DNA from: Clostridia bacterium
GTDB taxonomy: Bacteria > Bacillota > Clostridia > Christensenellales > Borkfalkiaceae
Length of the DNA: 64,000 nucleotides
Reading direction: 5' to 3'
Assembly (NCBI GenBank): GCA_017457225.1
Contig: JAFTHW010000006.1
Location: forward strand, 29,457-93,456
The stretch's first letter is position 1, and every line of letters begins with the position of its first letter. Below the pieces are notes generated by a model. The model made no database searches. It was given only the letters and a program-made list of their open reading frames with translations, and was not told where the DNA came from. A program made the translations under genes and the position numbers. Positions 27,081-36,118 of this stretch are shown here, piece by piece.

Positions 27081-29747
27081 TTATTTCCCTAATTTAGCAT
27101 CTCTTTTGCGTCTGAAAAATTTCACAATTTCCACGATGGGAATGATGCACGCGCCGAGCCCGATCGCCACCGCGTATTCTTTGAAGTTCACCGCCGTGAA
27201 TCCGAACATATCCGCAATAAACGAAACTTCGCATACGAGCGTCGTCGCAACAAGCGTACCGAGCGCCGCAAACCACAACGCCTTATTTTGCTGTTTCATA
27301 CCGAAGATACTCTTTTTCTGCGAACGCATATTGATACTGTGGAAGATTTCAGCCATAGACATTGTCAAGAACGCCATCGTCGTACCGTGCGCGCTGTCGC
27401 CAATGTTCCAATTGTCCATTTCCCAGAAATGTCCGATAAAATACGAAAGCAACGTCAAAACTGCTACGGCAATACCTTGATACAATACTTCGTAGCCGAG
27501 TCCGTCAGAGAAAACTCCGTCTTTTGGATCTCGAGGTTTCCGTTTCATAACGTCTTTTTCTGCGCGCTCCATACCCAACGCTAACGCGGGAAACGAGTCG
27601 GTTACGAGATTGATCCAAAGCAAATGAACAGGCTTCAAAATCGAAAAGCCGAGCAAAGTCGCCATAAAAATTGCAATAACTTCACTCATATTGGACGCCA
27701 ACAAGAACTGAATAGCCTTACGGATATTGTCATAAATACGACGACCTTCTTCCACCGCGCCTACGATGGTCGCGAAATTGTCATCCGTGAGTACCATGTC
27801 CGCAACGTTCTTCGTTACGTCCGTACCCGTAATCCCCATTCCCACGCCGATATCCGCGGACTTGATCGACGGAGCGTCGTTTACGCCGTCACCCGTCATT
27901 GCCGTAATATAACCCGCTTTCTTCCAAGCGTTGACGATACGAGTCTTGTGTTCGGGTTGAACACGCGCATATACGCCGATGTCTTTGAAATTCGCTTCAA
28001 ACGTTTCGTCGTCCATATCGTCAATCTGCGAACCCGTGATCGCGCGAACCGTTCCGTCCAAAATACCAAGCTCTTTCGCAATCGCCGTAGCCGTATCGAT
28101 GTGATCACCCGTAATCATAATTGCGCGAATGCCCGCTTCTCGGCATTGTACAATCGCGTCTTTTACTTCGGGACGGACGGGATCAATCATTCCGCAAAGC
28201 CCCGTAAAGCAAAGCTCCGTTTCCATCGACTCCGTTTCATAAGTTTCAGGAAGTTGTTCCCAAACTCGTTCAGAACAAGCAAGTACGCGGAGCGCTTTAT
28301 CCGCCATCGCTTTGTTTGCAGCCAAAATCTCCGCGCGGTATTCGTCCGTCATGGAAACGGCTTTACCGTCTTTGAGATAATACGCGCAACGGTCTACGAC
28401 TACGTCAGGCGCGCCTTTCGTATATTGTACGAACGTTCCGCCTATCTGATGCACCGTAGACATCATTTTACGACCGGAGTCGAAAGGAAGTTCGCCTACG
28501 CGGGGACGTTCTTTCTTCAATTCGTTTTTGGAAAGCCCTACTTTGTTCGCCCACACGACGAGCGCCGCTTCAGTCGGTTCGCCCGTAACGCCGCTCTCTT
28601 CGTCAAGCTCCGCGTCCGAACAGAGCGCCATCGCCGAAGCGATACGCTTTTCGTCTTCACCGAAATAATCGACAACCGTCATTTTATTTTGCGTGAGCGT
28701 ACCCGTCTTATCCGAGCAAATGATCTGCGCGCAACCGAGCGTTTCCACGGCGGTCAGTTTACGGATAATCGCGTTACGTTTGGACATATTCGTTACGCCG
28801 ATGGAAAGCACGACGGTAACGACCGCCGCAAGACCTTCGGGAATCGCCGCAACCGCGAGAGATACCGCCACCATAAAGGAATCGAGCACGATGTCGATCT
28901 TTAAATCGGTAACGTTACGAAGAATTTGAACGCCGAATACGATTGCGCTGATACCGAGTACGAGCCACGTGAGAACTTTTGAGAGCTGCGCCATCTTGAT
29001 CTGCAAAGGCGTTTTACCCTCTTCCGCTTGCGCAAGCGCGTCCGCAATCTTACCCATTTCAGTATCCATACCCGTTGCGGTAATGACGACGACACCACGG
29101 CCGTACACGACGGTACTGCCCATATAGACCATATTCTTTCTGTCGCCGAGGGGCACGTCTTTTGCATTTTCGCCAAGCTTGATCGCTTCCACAATTTTAT
29201 CTACAGGAACAGATTCACCGGTGAGCGCCGCTTCTTCGATCTTCAAACTCGCGCTCTCTAAAATACGACCATCCGCAGGAACTGCGTCGCCCGCTTCCAA
29301 CAAGACGATATCGCCAACGACAAGCTCTTCGCTGTTGACAACAAGCAATTTACCGTCGCGAATTACCTTGGATTTCGCGGCAGACATTTGTTGTAGCGCC
29401 TCGATCGCTTTTTCCGCTTTGCTTTCTTGGAATACGCCCAAAACGGCGTTCACGATGACGACGGCAAGTATGATTATGACGTCTACGAACTCTCCGTCTT
29501 TACCGTTCGCAATGTCCACGATCGCAAGCGCGCCGCTGATCACCGCCGCAACGATCAAGATGATCGTCATCGGATCGGCAAATTGTTCCATAAATCTACG
29601 CAACAAAGATTTTTTCTTGCCTTCGGCAAGCTTATTCTTGCCGTTCGTTTCGAGCCTATTCGCCGCTTCCGCAGCCGTCAAGCCCTCTTCCCGCGCCGTT
29701 TTTAATTCCTGTAAAACGACGTCTTTCCCCTCGCAATAAAATTTCAT
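27081..29747 (-). CDS. P-type cation ATPase of the calcium-ATPase (IIA) class, likely Mn2+/Ca2+ exporter
   Basis: 888 residues, the usual length. An actuator TGES is at 176-179, the M4 motif IPEGL at about 302, the phosphorylation site DKTGTLT at 346-352, and the hinge TGDGVNDAPS further on. The M6 region reads NLVTDSFPALALG, as in SERCA and PMR1-like pumps. By homology this is a Ca2+ exporter. However, the transcript begins with a yybP-ykoY Mn2+ riboswitch, and in other Bacillota this riboswitch controls P-type ATPases that export Mn2+, so manganese is the better guess here. AAAGGAG precedes the ATG. It is monocistronic. Confidence 0.93.
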   Translation of the reverse strand: MKFYCEGKDVVLQELKTAREEGLTAAEAANRLETNGKNKLAEGKKKSLLRRFMEQFADPMTIILIVAAVISGALAIVDIANGKDGEFVDVIIILAVVIVNAVLGVFQESKAEKAIEALQQMSAAKSKVIRDGKLLVVNSEELVVGDIVLLEAGDAVPADGRILESASLKIEEAALTGESVPVDKIVEAIKLGENAKDVPLGDRKNMVYMGSTVVYGRGVVVITATGMDTEMGKIADALAQAEEGKTPLQIKMAQLSKVLTWLVLGISAIVFGVQILRNVTDLKIDIVLDSFMVAVSLAVAAIPEGLAAVVTVVLSIGVTNMSKRNAIIRKLTAVETLGCAQIICSDKTGTLTQNKMTVVDYFGEDEKRIASAMALCSDAELDEESGVTGEPTEAALVVWANKVGLSKNELKKERPRVGELPFDSGRKMMSTVHQIGGTFVQYTKGAPDVVVDRCAYYLKDGKAVSMTDEYRAEILAANKAMADKALRVLACSERVWEQLPETYETESMETELCFTGLCGMIDPVRPEVKDAIVQCREAGIRAIMITGDHIDTATAIAKELGILDGTVRAITGSQIDDMDDETFEANFKDIGVYARVQPEHKTRIVNAWKKAGYITAMTGDGVNDAPSIKSADIGVGMGITGTDVTKNVADMVLTDDNFATIVGAVEEGRRIYDNIRKAIQFLLASNMSEVIAIFMATLLGFSILKPVHLLWINLVTDSFPALALGMERAEKDVMKRKPRDPKDGVFSDGLGYEVLYQGIAVAVLTLLSYFIGHFWEMDNWNIGDSAHGTTMAFLTMSMAEIFHSINMRSQKKSIFGMKQQNKALWFAALGTLVATTLVCEVSFIADMFGFTAVNFKEYAVAIGLGACIIPIVEIVKFFRRKRDAKLGK

Positions 29748-29759
29748 AGTTACTCCTTT

Positions 29760-29798
29760 AAAAAAACGTCCTTTGTATATACACTATACGTGGGACGT
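29760..29798 (-). terminator. Attenuator of the Mn2+ riboswitch
   Basis: ACGTCC pairs with GGACGT around an inner GTATA/TATAC helix and is followed by a run of Ts, ending just before the ATPase ribosome site. It is the probable expression platform: metal binding should favour readthrough. The competing anti-terminator was not resolved. Confidence 0.7.
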
Positions 29799-29837
29799 CC
29801 GTTTCTCTTTTCATTCACGCACGGCGTCTTCGCCACA

Positions 29838-29923
29838 CGTGAGTCTTGCTCTTTACGATAAGCCAGACTGCTAGAGTCGTTATTGTTGACTTATCACGTT
29901 TACACGTCTGCTACTCCCTCACG
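29838..29923 (-). promoter_or_regulatory. yybP-ykoY (Mn2+) riboswitch aptamer
   Basis: On the minus strand the RNA begins with a P1 helix CGTGAG/CTCACG. It carries the conserved GGAGTAGC after the 5' strand and AGCAAGAC before the 3' strand. Between them GATAAGTC pairs with GGCTTATC, as in the Lactococcus lactis aptamer. These blocks match my memory of the family closely. The class senses Mn2+ and turns on exporters. It sits between a perfect promoter and a terminator, 90 bases before the P-type ATPase start. Confidence 0.85.
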
Positions 29924-29941
29924 GAATATCATATTATCATT

Positions 29942-29970
29942 ATTATATAAAAAAAGGAAATATATGTCAA
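29942..29970 (-). promoter_or_regulatory. Promoter of the riboswitch-ATPase transcript
   Basis: Perfect consensus: TTGACA, 17 bases, TATAAT on the minus strand. Confidence 0.85.
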
Positions 29971-30018
29971 GTAAATCAAAAAAATTTTTTACAAAAAATC
30001 AATATTTTCTGCAAAATA

Positions 30019-30043
30019 GGCGTGACGCAAAAAGCGTCACGCC
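30019..30043 (-). terminator. Terminator after yebC
   Basis: GGCGTGACGC and GCGTCACGCC form a perfect 10-base-pair stem eight bases past the yebC stop, followed by TATTTT on the minus strand. Confidence 0.8.
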
Positions 30044-30050
30044 GTAAAAA

Positions 30051-30839
30051 TTACTCTTCGTCGGGGAGATCTACGTTGTGATATACGTTTTGTACGTCGT
30101 CGTGGTCCTCCAACGCTTCCAACATATTTTCAAACGTCTTGACTTTGTCTTCGGGCAAAGTGATTTTATTTTGAGGGATCATCGCAACTTCCGCCTCGAT
30201 GAAACGGATTTTGGGCTCCTCCTCTTCGTTACGGCGTCCTTTGGGCGCCGCCGCCATCAATTCCGCATTCTTGTCTTCCAAATATTTTCTAACCTCGGAG
30301 AATGCTTCAGGCGCCGTAAAGATCTCGTAGACGTCGTCGCTCGCTACTACGTCGTCCGCGCCTGCCTCCAACGCGTACTCCGTCATCGTGTCTTCGTCGA
30401 GCTCTACCGTTCTCTCTACGACGATATAGCCTTTATTGTCAAAGTTGTAGGATACGCAACCCGTGTTACCCATCGAGCCGCCGTGTTTTCCTAAAATCGC
30501 GCGAACATCGCCTGCCGTACGGTTAATGTTGTCCGTCAACGTCACAACGATAACCGCCGAGCCTGCGGGACCGTATCCTTCGTAGGTAAGCTCCTTATAA
30601 TCCGCGCCGCTCATTTCACCCGACGCCTTTTTGATGCTGCGCTGAATGTTATCGTTGGGCATATTCGCCGCTTTCGCTTTCGCAATAATATCCGCGAGCT
30701 TGCTGTTGGTTTCGGGGTTTGGATTGGTCTTTGCCGCTACGGCAATCTCTCTGCCGAGCTTGGTGAAAATTCTACCTTTCGCTGCGTCCGCTTTCCCTTT
30801 TTTTGCCTGTATATTGTGCCATTTGCTATGTCCTGACAT
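30051..30839 (-). CDS. YebC/PmpR family protein
   Basis: 262 residues, with the universal N-terminus MSGHSKWHNIQAKKGKADA and the later NTGCVSYNF block. The length is slightly above the usual 240-250 because of a short acidic C-terminal tail. YebC proteins were described as DNA-binding regulators, and more recent work links them to translation of difficult motifs. AGGAGAT precedes the ATG. It lies 18 bases downstream of the TrmH-type methyltransferase gene and is followed by a strong terminator. Confidence 0.95.
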   Translation of the reverse strand: MSGHSKWHNIQAKKGKADAAKGRIFTKLGREIAVAAKTNPNPETNSKLADIIAKAKAANMPNDNIQRSIKKASGEMSGADYKELTYEGYGPAGSAVIVVTLTDNINRTAGDVRAILGKHGGSMGNTGCVSYNFDNKGYIVVERTVELDEDTMTEYALEAGADDVVASDDVYEIFTAPEAFSEVRKYLEDKNAELMAAAPKGRRNEEEEPKIRFIEAEVAMIPQNKITLPEDKVKTFENMLEALEDHDDVQNVYHNVDLPDEE

Positions 30840-30857
30840 AACTCTATCTCCTGTTTC

Positions 30858-31607
30858 TTATTTTATAAATTCGTCCTTGTTCAACGCGTACATCGTAATC
30901 CCCGCCGCCACCGCCGCATTCAGACTCTCCTGCGTTTCGCGCATAGGAATTTTTACGGTATGCGTCGCCTTTTGTGATACTTCCGCCGAAATCCCGTTCC
31001 CCTCGTTCCCAATGACGAGCGCAAAACGCTTAGGAGCGGAAAACGTAAATACGTTCTCGCCCGACATATCCGCAACGATCATCGGAGTATCCGAAAGCAC
31101 CGCGAGTATATCCGCTTTTTCGCCTATATACAGCTCGGTAAAGAAAAGACCGCTCATACTCGCCCGAACACTCTTGGGAGCGTACGGATCCGCGCATTCA
31201 CGCGTGAGGTATACTTCGCGATACCCTGCGGCGTTCGCCGTACGGATAATCGCCCCGACGTTGCCCGGGTCAGACACTCCGTCCAACAACAGACATTTCC
31301 CCGTCGGTGTTTTGAGCGCGGGCGTAGGAAGTTTTACTCTACATAAAATCCCTTGCGGAGTCTTTTCATCCGAAAGAAAACGGAATACGTCGTCGGAAAC
31401 CGTAACGGTTTTTTCTTCGGGGAAAGGATTTTCGCCTTGATAGGACTGCGCGATAAATACGCGATCCGTTTCCAAGCCGCTCCTTTGGCATTCCACAGCC
31501 ATTTTTACCCCTTCCACAAGGAAAAGACCGAGCTGTTTTCTGCCTTTCTTCTCCTTCAACGAAACCGTTTCTTTAATCAACGGATTGTTTTTCGATGTCA
31601 ATATCAT
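30858..31607 (-). CDS. TrmH/SpoU-family RNA 2'-O-methyltransferase
   Basis: 249 residues with the SPOUT signature: motif 1 DPGNVGAIIRTA, motif 2 ALVIGNEGNGIS and motif 3 IPMRETQESLNAAVA. The N-terminal part (to about 95) resembles the SpoU substrate-binding domain. It probably methylates a ribose in 23S rRNA or a tRNA; the exact target cannot be told from sequence. The ribosome site is poor (AAAGAAA). It starts just past the terminator of the infC operon, a gene order (near rplT) common in Bacillota. Confidence 0.9.
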   Translation of the reverse strand: MILTSKNNPLIKETVSLKEKKGRKQLGLFLVEGVKMAVECQRSGLETDRVFIAQSYQGENPFPEEKTVTVSDDVFRFLSDEKTPQGILCRVKLPTPALKTPTGKCLLLDGVSDPGNVGAIIRTANAAGYREVYLTRECADPYAPKSVRASMSGLFFTELYIGEKADILAVLSDTPMIVADMSGENVFTFSAPKRFALVIGNEGNGISAEVSQKATHTVKIPMRETQESLNAAVAAGITMYALNKDEFIK

Positions 31608-31624
31608 TTTCTTTAAAAATAACG

Positions 31625-31654
31625 AAAAAGCCTTTTAGGAATAAAAGGCTTTTT
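31625..31654 (-). terminator. Terminator of the infC-rpmI-rplT operon
   Basis: AAAAAGCCTTTTA pairs perfectly with TAAAAGGCTTTTT eight bases past the rplT stop. T tracts lie on both sides. Confidence 0.85.
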
Positions 31655-31662
31655 TGCGTCGA

Positions 31663-32013
31663 TTAAAGCGCCGCTTTCGCTTTTTCAACGAGCTGCGCAA
31701 ATGCGGGAGCGTCGTTTACCGCCAAATCAGCGAGTACTTTTCTGTTGAGGTTGATACCCGCAACGGAAAGGCCGTGCATCAACTTGCTGTAAGACATACC
31801 GTTGATTCTTGCAGCTGCGTTGATTCTTGCAATCCAAAGGCGTCTGAAATCTCTCTTTCTTCTTCTTCTGCCAATGTACGCATAATTCAAAGACTTCATT
31901 ACGGCTTCTCTTGCAATTCTGTAAGATTTGCTCTTGTTGCCGTAGTATCCTTTCGCAAGTTTAAAAATTTTTCTACGCTTCTTAACAGCGTTTACACCTC
32001 TTTTAATACGCAT
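31663..32013 (-). CDS. rplT: 50S ribosomal protein L20
   Basis: 116 residues with the standard L20 start [15 protein letters not shown] and the [19 protein letters not shown] block. It binds 23S rRNA early in large-subunit assembly and in Bacillota also represses its own operon by binding the leader. AAAGGAGAG precedes the ATG; it is the last gene of infC-rpmI-rplT. Confidence 0.98.
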   Translation of the reverse strand: MRIKRGVNAVKKRRKIFKLAKGYYGNKSKSYRIAREAVMKSLNYAYIGRRRRKRDFRRLWIARINAAARINGMSYSKLMHGLSVAGINLNRKVLADLAVNDAPAFAQLVEKAKAAL

Positions 32014-32031
32014 ATCTTTTCTCTCCTTTCC

Positions 32032-32232
32032 TTATTTCTTGTAAGGCATCATGCTCTTTACCGTAGCTTCTTTCGTGGAATCTACGAGGGCGCATTGACG
32101 CAGGTTTCTCTTTCTCTTTCTGTTCTTAGTTTCCGCTTTGTGGTTCTTACCGCCGTGTGCGCGGTTTACTTTGCCCGAACCGGTCAGCCAGAAACGTTTC
32201 TTGGTGCTGCTATGTGTTTTCTGTTTAGGCAT
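32032..32232 (-). CDS. rpmI: 50S ribosomal protein L35
   Basis: 66 residues: MPKQKTHSSTKKRFWLTGSGK, then the conserved HGGKNHKAETKNRKRKRNLR block. Small, very basic, part of the large subunit. GGAGG precedes the ATG. It sits between infC and rplT in the usual order. Confidence 0.98.
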   Translation of the reverse strand: MPKQKTHSSTKKRFWLTGSGKVNRAHGGKNHKAETKNRKRKRNLRQCALVDSTKEATVKSMMPYKK

Positions 32233-32318
32233 ATTTTTATCCTCCGAATTTTTTCTTTTTTATATAACAACTCCGTCTTGTTACGGAATGGTTGTCCAAC
32301 GTTTACGTGCTTTTTTCC

Positions 32319-32828
32319 TTACTTTGCAGGAGAGAGAATCATTAAAATGTTTCTGCCTTCCGTCTTGGGCTCTTTGTCCATAACCGCCTTTCCTCCGAGC
32401 ATATCGAAGAAACGCTTCATTACGTCCACACCCATCGCCGCGTGCGCCATCTGTCTGCCGCGCATACGGATCGATACCTTGACTTTGTTTCCGTCGCCGA
32501 GCATCTCCACCGTCTTTTTCGCCTTGACGTTCAAATCGCCCACGTCGATCGTCATCGAAAGATAGATCTCTTTTAATTCCACGACTTTTTGATTTTTGCG
32601 GTTCTCTTTCTCACGTTTTGCTTGCTCGAATTTAAATTTCCCGTAGTTCATAATCTTGCATACGGGAGGGACTGCGTTGGGAGAAATCTTCACCAGATCC
32701 AAATTTTCGTCCTCCGCAATACGCAACGCTTCCGCCGCGCTCATAATCCCAAGCTGTTCGCCCGTGGCAGAAATGACTCTGACTTCTTTATCGCGAATAT
32801 CTTCGTTGATTTGATGTTGGTCTTTAAT
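32319..32828 (-). CDS. infC: Translation initiation factor IF-3, non-ATG start
   Basis: Annotated from an ATT at 32828, giving 169 residues. The conserved N-terminal block (QINEDIRDKEVRVISATG) lies upstream of the first ATG at 32744, so a later start would cut the N-terminal domain. The only candidate starts in this region are ATT (32828) and the preceding ATC (32831), nine and six bases after a GAGG site. ATT is the classic infC start in other bacteria, where it supports autocontrol by IF-3. Later blocks such as PNAVPPVCKIMNYGKF and the C-terminal MRGRQMAHAAMG are normal. IF-3 keeps subunits apart and proofreads the start codon. Confidence 0.93.
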   Translation of the reverse strand: MKDQHQINEDIRDKEVRVISATGEQLGIMSAAEALRIAEDENLDLVKISPNAVPPVCKIMNYGKFKFEQAKREKENRKNQKVVELKEIYLSMTIDVGDLNVKAKKTVEMLGDGNKVKVSIRMRGRQMAHAAMGVDVMKRFFDMLGGKAVMDKEPKTEGRNILMILSPAK

Positions 32829-32845
32829 GATCGTGTACCTCGCAC

Positions 32846-32880
32846 ATAAAAATAAAGGGTCGCTTCACGTAAGCAACCCT
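32846..32880 (-). terminator. Leader attenuator of the infC operon
   Basis: AGGGTTGCTT pairs with AAGCGACCCT (one wobble) around ACGT, followed by TTTATTTTTA on the minus strand. It stands upstream of infC, so it can only be an attenuator. Confidence 0.8.
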
Positions 32881-32978
32881 TGTTTTCCCAAACCGAACGA
32901 ACGCAATCCTAGCGTTCTTTTCCGTATTGAGCCGTACCGATCAAAACCGCACGGCGAGAAGGTTTGCTTCTGCTTAGC
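32881..32978 (-). promoter_or_regulatory. L20-type leader RNA of infC-rpmI-rplT
   Basis: This is the 5' leader between promoter and attenuator. It contains AAACCTTCTCGCCGTGCGG and further GC-rich pairing segments. Bacillota infC operons carry an L20-binding leader that mimics its rRNA site. Position and attenuator fit that model; I did not fold the whole leader. Confidence 0.6.
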
Positions 32979-32984
32979 TAAATT

Positions 32985-33014
32985 ATAATACCACAAAGCA
33001 AAACCCTCTGTCAA
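32985..33014 (-). promoter_or_regulatory. Promoter of the infC operon
   Basis: TTGACA, 18 bases, TATTAT on the minus strand. An overlapping TATAAT gives a 21-base spacer and is less likely. Confidence 0.65.
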
Positions 33015-33052
33015 GCAAATTTTTAAGGATTTTTTAAGATTTTTTCACTTTT

Positions 33053-33925
33053 TTATTCTTTTTCAATCTGCGTTTTGAAATAGTTCGCGATCTCCGCCAT
33101 ATATCGAGCCGCCGCTGACATCAACTCCACGGGTACGTTCGTCAACGGACAGAACGCCTCCATCGTAATATCCCCTTGATAGCCGATCTTACGCAAAGCC
33201 TTGATCACGGGCGCGTAGTCGATATTACAACAGAACGGATACGCGTGATTGTCGTTCACCAAATCTACGTCGTGCAAATGCATCGCTCCCATATAAGATC
33301 CGAGTCTTTCAATCATTCTCGGAGCGTCCGTATCGAACGCGTGCATCATTTCCGCATGTCCGATGTCTACGCAAGCGGTAAAAACGTCTTTATCCAACAA
33401 TTCCATATGCGCCAAAAAGTCATCCTGGTGGGAGCAAGCCGCCGGCATTACGTGTCCGTCGGGTTGATTCCAATGATACCAATTCCACATATTTTCCACG
33501 CCGATCTTGACTCCCCATTTCCGAGCGATGGGCGCAAGACGGTTGTAGAGCCGCTCTGCATTCTCTTCCGCCGTATAATCGTTGCAGGGATGAACGACAC
33601 ACACACTCGCCCCTAACGTTCCGCTGATCTCGATTGCGCGGACGAGTTTGGGAAAAATCTCCTCGTTATACTTTTCGTCGCCTTTTCTCGCCGAAGGAAA
33701 CGGCGCGTGCGTTTGATTGCAAGGCAAACCGATACTGTCCGCATACGCGCGAAGCTCTTTCGCTTTTTCCAAATAATCCGATTCAGTGAGCCACGGATTC
33801 TCTTGCTCCTCGTCCCCCGCAATACTGTAATCGTACGCGGTGAAGCCGCTTTCTTTGATCATACGGAGAATCGCCTTGATATCTTTGAGTTTTTTAAACG
33901 CTCCCGTTGTCGTAGAAATTTTCAT
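33053..33925 (-). CDS. Sugar phosphate isomerase/epimerase-like TIM-barrel protein
   Basis: 290 residues of the xylose isomerase-like / AP endonuclease 2 superfamily. Metal-ligand style segments are visible: NQTHAPFPS, CVVHPC, IGVENMWNW, ACVDIGHAEM, MHLHDVD and TMEAFCP, which match the repeated His/Glu/Asp ligands of these barrels. The substrate is unknown; inositol- or keto-sugar epimerisation are typical roles. AAGGAGAG precedes the ATG. It follows thrS by 18 bases and probably shares its T-box-controlled transcript, which is odd for a sugar enzyme. Confidence 0.85.
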   Translation of the reverse strand: MKISTTTGAFKKLKDIKAILRMIKESGFTAYDYSIAGDEEQENPWLTESDYLEKAKELRAYADSIGLPCNQTHAPFPSARKGDEKYNEEIFPKLVRAIEISGTLGASVCVVHPCNDYTAEENAERLYNRLAPIARKWGVKIGVENMWNWYHWNQPDGHVMPAACSHQDDFLAHMELLDKDVFTACVDIGHAEMMHAFDTDAPRMIERLGSYMGAMHLHDVDLVNDNHAYPFCCNIDYAPVIKALRKIGYQGDITMEAFCPLTNVPVELMSAAARYMAEIANYFKTQIEKE

Positions 33926-33943
33926 ACAGCTCTCCTTATCTTT

Positions 33944-35851
33944 TTAGAATGCCTTTTTTTCAACAATATCCGACAATACCGTTTGGATAAATTCGTTCGC
34001 ATCGACCGCGCCGATGTCGCCTTTGTCCCTGCGACGAACAGCCACAAGCCCTGCCTCCGCTTCTTTTTCGCCCACGACGAGCATATAAGGTACTTTTTCC
34101 ATTTGCGCTTCGCGGATCTTGTAACCGATCTTTTCGTTGCGGTCGTCTACTTCCACGCGAATCCCCGCCTCTTTCATCCGCGCGCAAAGCTTCTTCGCGT
34201 AGGCTTCCTGTCTGTCCGTAATGGGCAAGATCTTGACCTGTACGGGGGAAAGCCATACGGGGAATTTACCCGCAAAATGCTCGATCAAAATACCGATAAA
34301 ACGCTCGATTGAGCCAAAGACTACGCGGTGAACCATAATCGGTCTGTGCTTCTGTCCATCCTCGCCGATATATTCGAGCTCGAAACGCTGCGGGAGCTGG
34401 AAATCAAGCTGAATCGTACCGCATTGCCACGTTCTTCCGATGGAGTCTTCGAGATGGAAGTCGATCTTCGGACCGTAGAATGCGCCGTCGCCCTCGTTTA
34501 CGACATAGGGAAGCCCCATATCGTCGAGCGCCGAACGGAGCGCGTCCGTCGCTACGTTCCAATCCTCGTCGCTACCCATACTATTTTCGGGACGGGTGGA
34601 AAGCTCCACGTGATATTTGAATCCGAACAACGTATATACTTCGTTGATCAGTCTTACAATGCCCTTGATCTCGTCTTTGATCTGGCTCTGCGTCATAAAG
34701 ATGTGCGCGTCGTCCTGCGTGAAGCAACGTACGCGGAACAAGCCGTGCAACTGACCCGACTTCTCGTGACGGTGCACGAGCCCGAGTTCGCCCATACGGA
34801 TCGGAAGATCTTTATAGCTGTGCGGCTCGTTTTTGTAAACGAGAATACCGCCCGGACAGTTCATAGGCTTGATTGCAAAATCCTCTTCGTCCACTTTCGT
34901 CGTGTACATATTGTCGCGGTAATGCGACCAATGCCCCGACGTTTCCCAAAGAGAGCGGTTGAGCATAATGGGAGTGTTGACTTCTACGTACTCCTCTCTC
35001 GTATGGATCTGACGCCAATATTCGATCAGCGTATTCTTCAAAATCATACCGTGCGGCAGGAAGAAAGGGAGTCCTTTCCCCTCGTTGAGGATCGCGAACA
35101 GTTTGAGCTCTTTCCCGAGCTTCGTATGGTCGCGTTTTTTCGCCTCTTCGAGCATCGTGAAATACGCTTCCATTTCGTCCTTTTTCGCAAATGCCGTTCC
35201 GTAGATACGGGTGAGCATCTTGTTGTGCTCATCCCCTCTCCAATACGCACCTGCGATACTCGTTAATTTAAACGCTTTGATCTTGCCCGTCGAGGGAAGA
35301 TGAGGCCCCCTGCAAAGATCGGTGAAATTGCCCTGCTTGTAGAACGAGATCGTCTCGCCCTCAGGCAGGTCTTCGATGAGTTCCACTTTATAGTCCTCGC
35401 TGAAGCTCTTCATAAGCTTGATCGCTTCTTCTCTGGGAAGTTCGAATCTTTCCACAGGAAGATTGCTCTTGATAATCTTCTGCATTTCCGATTCCACTTT
35501 CGCGAGATCCGCCTGCGTGATAGGCGTTACGAAATCTACGTCGTAATAGAATCCGTTTTCAATAACGGGACCAATGGAAAGTTTACAAGTGGGGTACACC
35601 GTTTTCAAAGCCTGCGCTAAAACGTGCGCGCACGTATGACGATATACCTGTAATCCCTCTTTGTCTTTCAACGTTACGATCTCCAATGCGTCCCCCTCTT
35701 TCAATACGTGGGACAAATCAACGAGTTCGCCGTTGACTTTCGCGCAAATTGCGTTTCTCGCCAAACCCTCCGAAATCGCCGTCGCCGCTTGCATCGCCGT
35801 AGCGTTTACTTCCAGCGTCATACTTTCGCCGTTTTTCAAAATAATATCCAT
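33944..35851 (-). CDS. thrS: Threonyl-tRNA synthetase
   Basis: 635 residues with the full domain order: TGS domain (1-60), the editing domain with HTCAHVLAQAL, class II core (motif 2 region FRVRCFTQDDAHIF, motif 3 GSIERFIGIL), and the anticodon-binding domain. The length is normal. It charges tRNA-Thr in the cytoplasm. GGAGG precedes the ATG. The gene is preceded by a T-box leader, so expression should rise when uncharged tRNA-Thr accumulates. Confidence 0.98.
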   Translation of the reverse strand: MDIILKNGESMTLEVNATAMQAATAISEGLARNAICAKVNGELVDLSHVLKEGDALEIVTLKDKEGLQVYRHTCAHVLAQALKTVYPTCKLSIGPVIENGFYYDVDFVTPITQADLAKVESEMQKIIKSNLPVERFELPREEAIKLMKSFSEDYKVELIEDLPEGETISFYKQGNFTDLCRGPHLPSTGKIKAFKLTSIAGAYWRGDEHNKMLTRIYGTAFAKKDEMEAYFTMLEEAKKRDHTKLGKELKLFAILNEGKGLPFFLPHGMILKNTLIEYWRQIHTREEYVEVNTPIMLNRSLWETSGHWSHYRDNMYTTKVDEEDFAIKPMNCPGGILVYKNEPHSYKDLPIRMGELGLVHRHEKSGQLHGLFRVRCFTQDDAHIFMTQSQIKDEIKGIVRLINEVYTLFGFKYHVELSTRPENSMGSDEDWNVATDALRSALDDMGLPYVVNEGDGAFYGPKIDFHLEDSIGRTWQCGTIQLDFQLPQRFELEYIGEDGQKHRPIMVHRVVFGSIERFIGILIEHFAGKFPVWLSPVQVKILPITDRQEAYAKKLCARMKEAGIRVEVDDRNEKIGYKIREAQMEKVPYMLVVGEKEAEAGLVAVRRRDKGDIGAVDANEFIQTVLSDIVEKKAF

Positions 35852-35900
35852 ATTCCTGTTCCTCCGTGTGACCAGTCATTTTTTATCGGTTTTCCTTCGT

Positions 35901-36118
35901 AAAAAAAGAAAAATCCTTAAACTCCTCCAAAAGAGTTTAAGGACGCAAATCGTTGCGCGGTTCCACCTTAATTGCCGAGAATGTCCCGACCGCTTTTTCG
36001 TACTGTTCCGTTTTTTACGCCGTAAAGCGGTTTCACGTCCGTTTCGGGTTATCCGTCTCACAGCCAAGGACGGACTCTCTGCAAAACCTCACGCGGGGCT
36101 ACTTGTCTTTACCGCTTT
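35901..36118 (-). promoter_or_regulatory. T-box leader of thrS
   Basis: On the minus strand a base helix AAAGCGGT/ACCGCTTT opens Stem I, which contains AGTA on the 5' side, GAA on the 3' side and the apical AGAGAG. The T-box AAGGTGGAACCGCG lies at 35956-35969. A terminator (TCCTTAAACTC/GAGTTTAAGGA, 35914-35943) with a long T-rich tail follows. Two ACG threonine triplets occur on the 3' side of Stem I (36036-36042); I could not decide which is the specifier. Confidence 0.95.

Noticed and set aside
32319-32744. IF-3 starting at the first ATG (141 residues)
   Set aside because: This would remove the conserved N-terminal segment; the upstream ATT/ATC start restores it.
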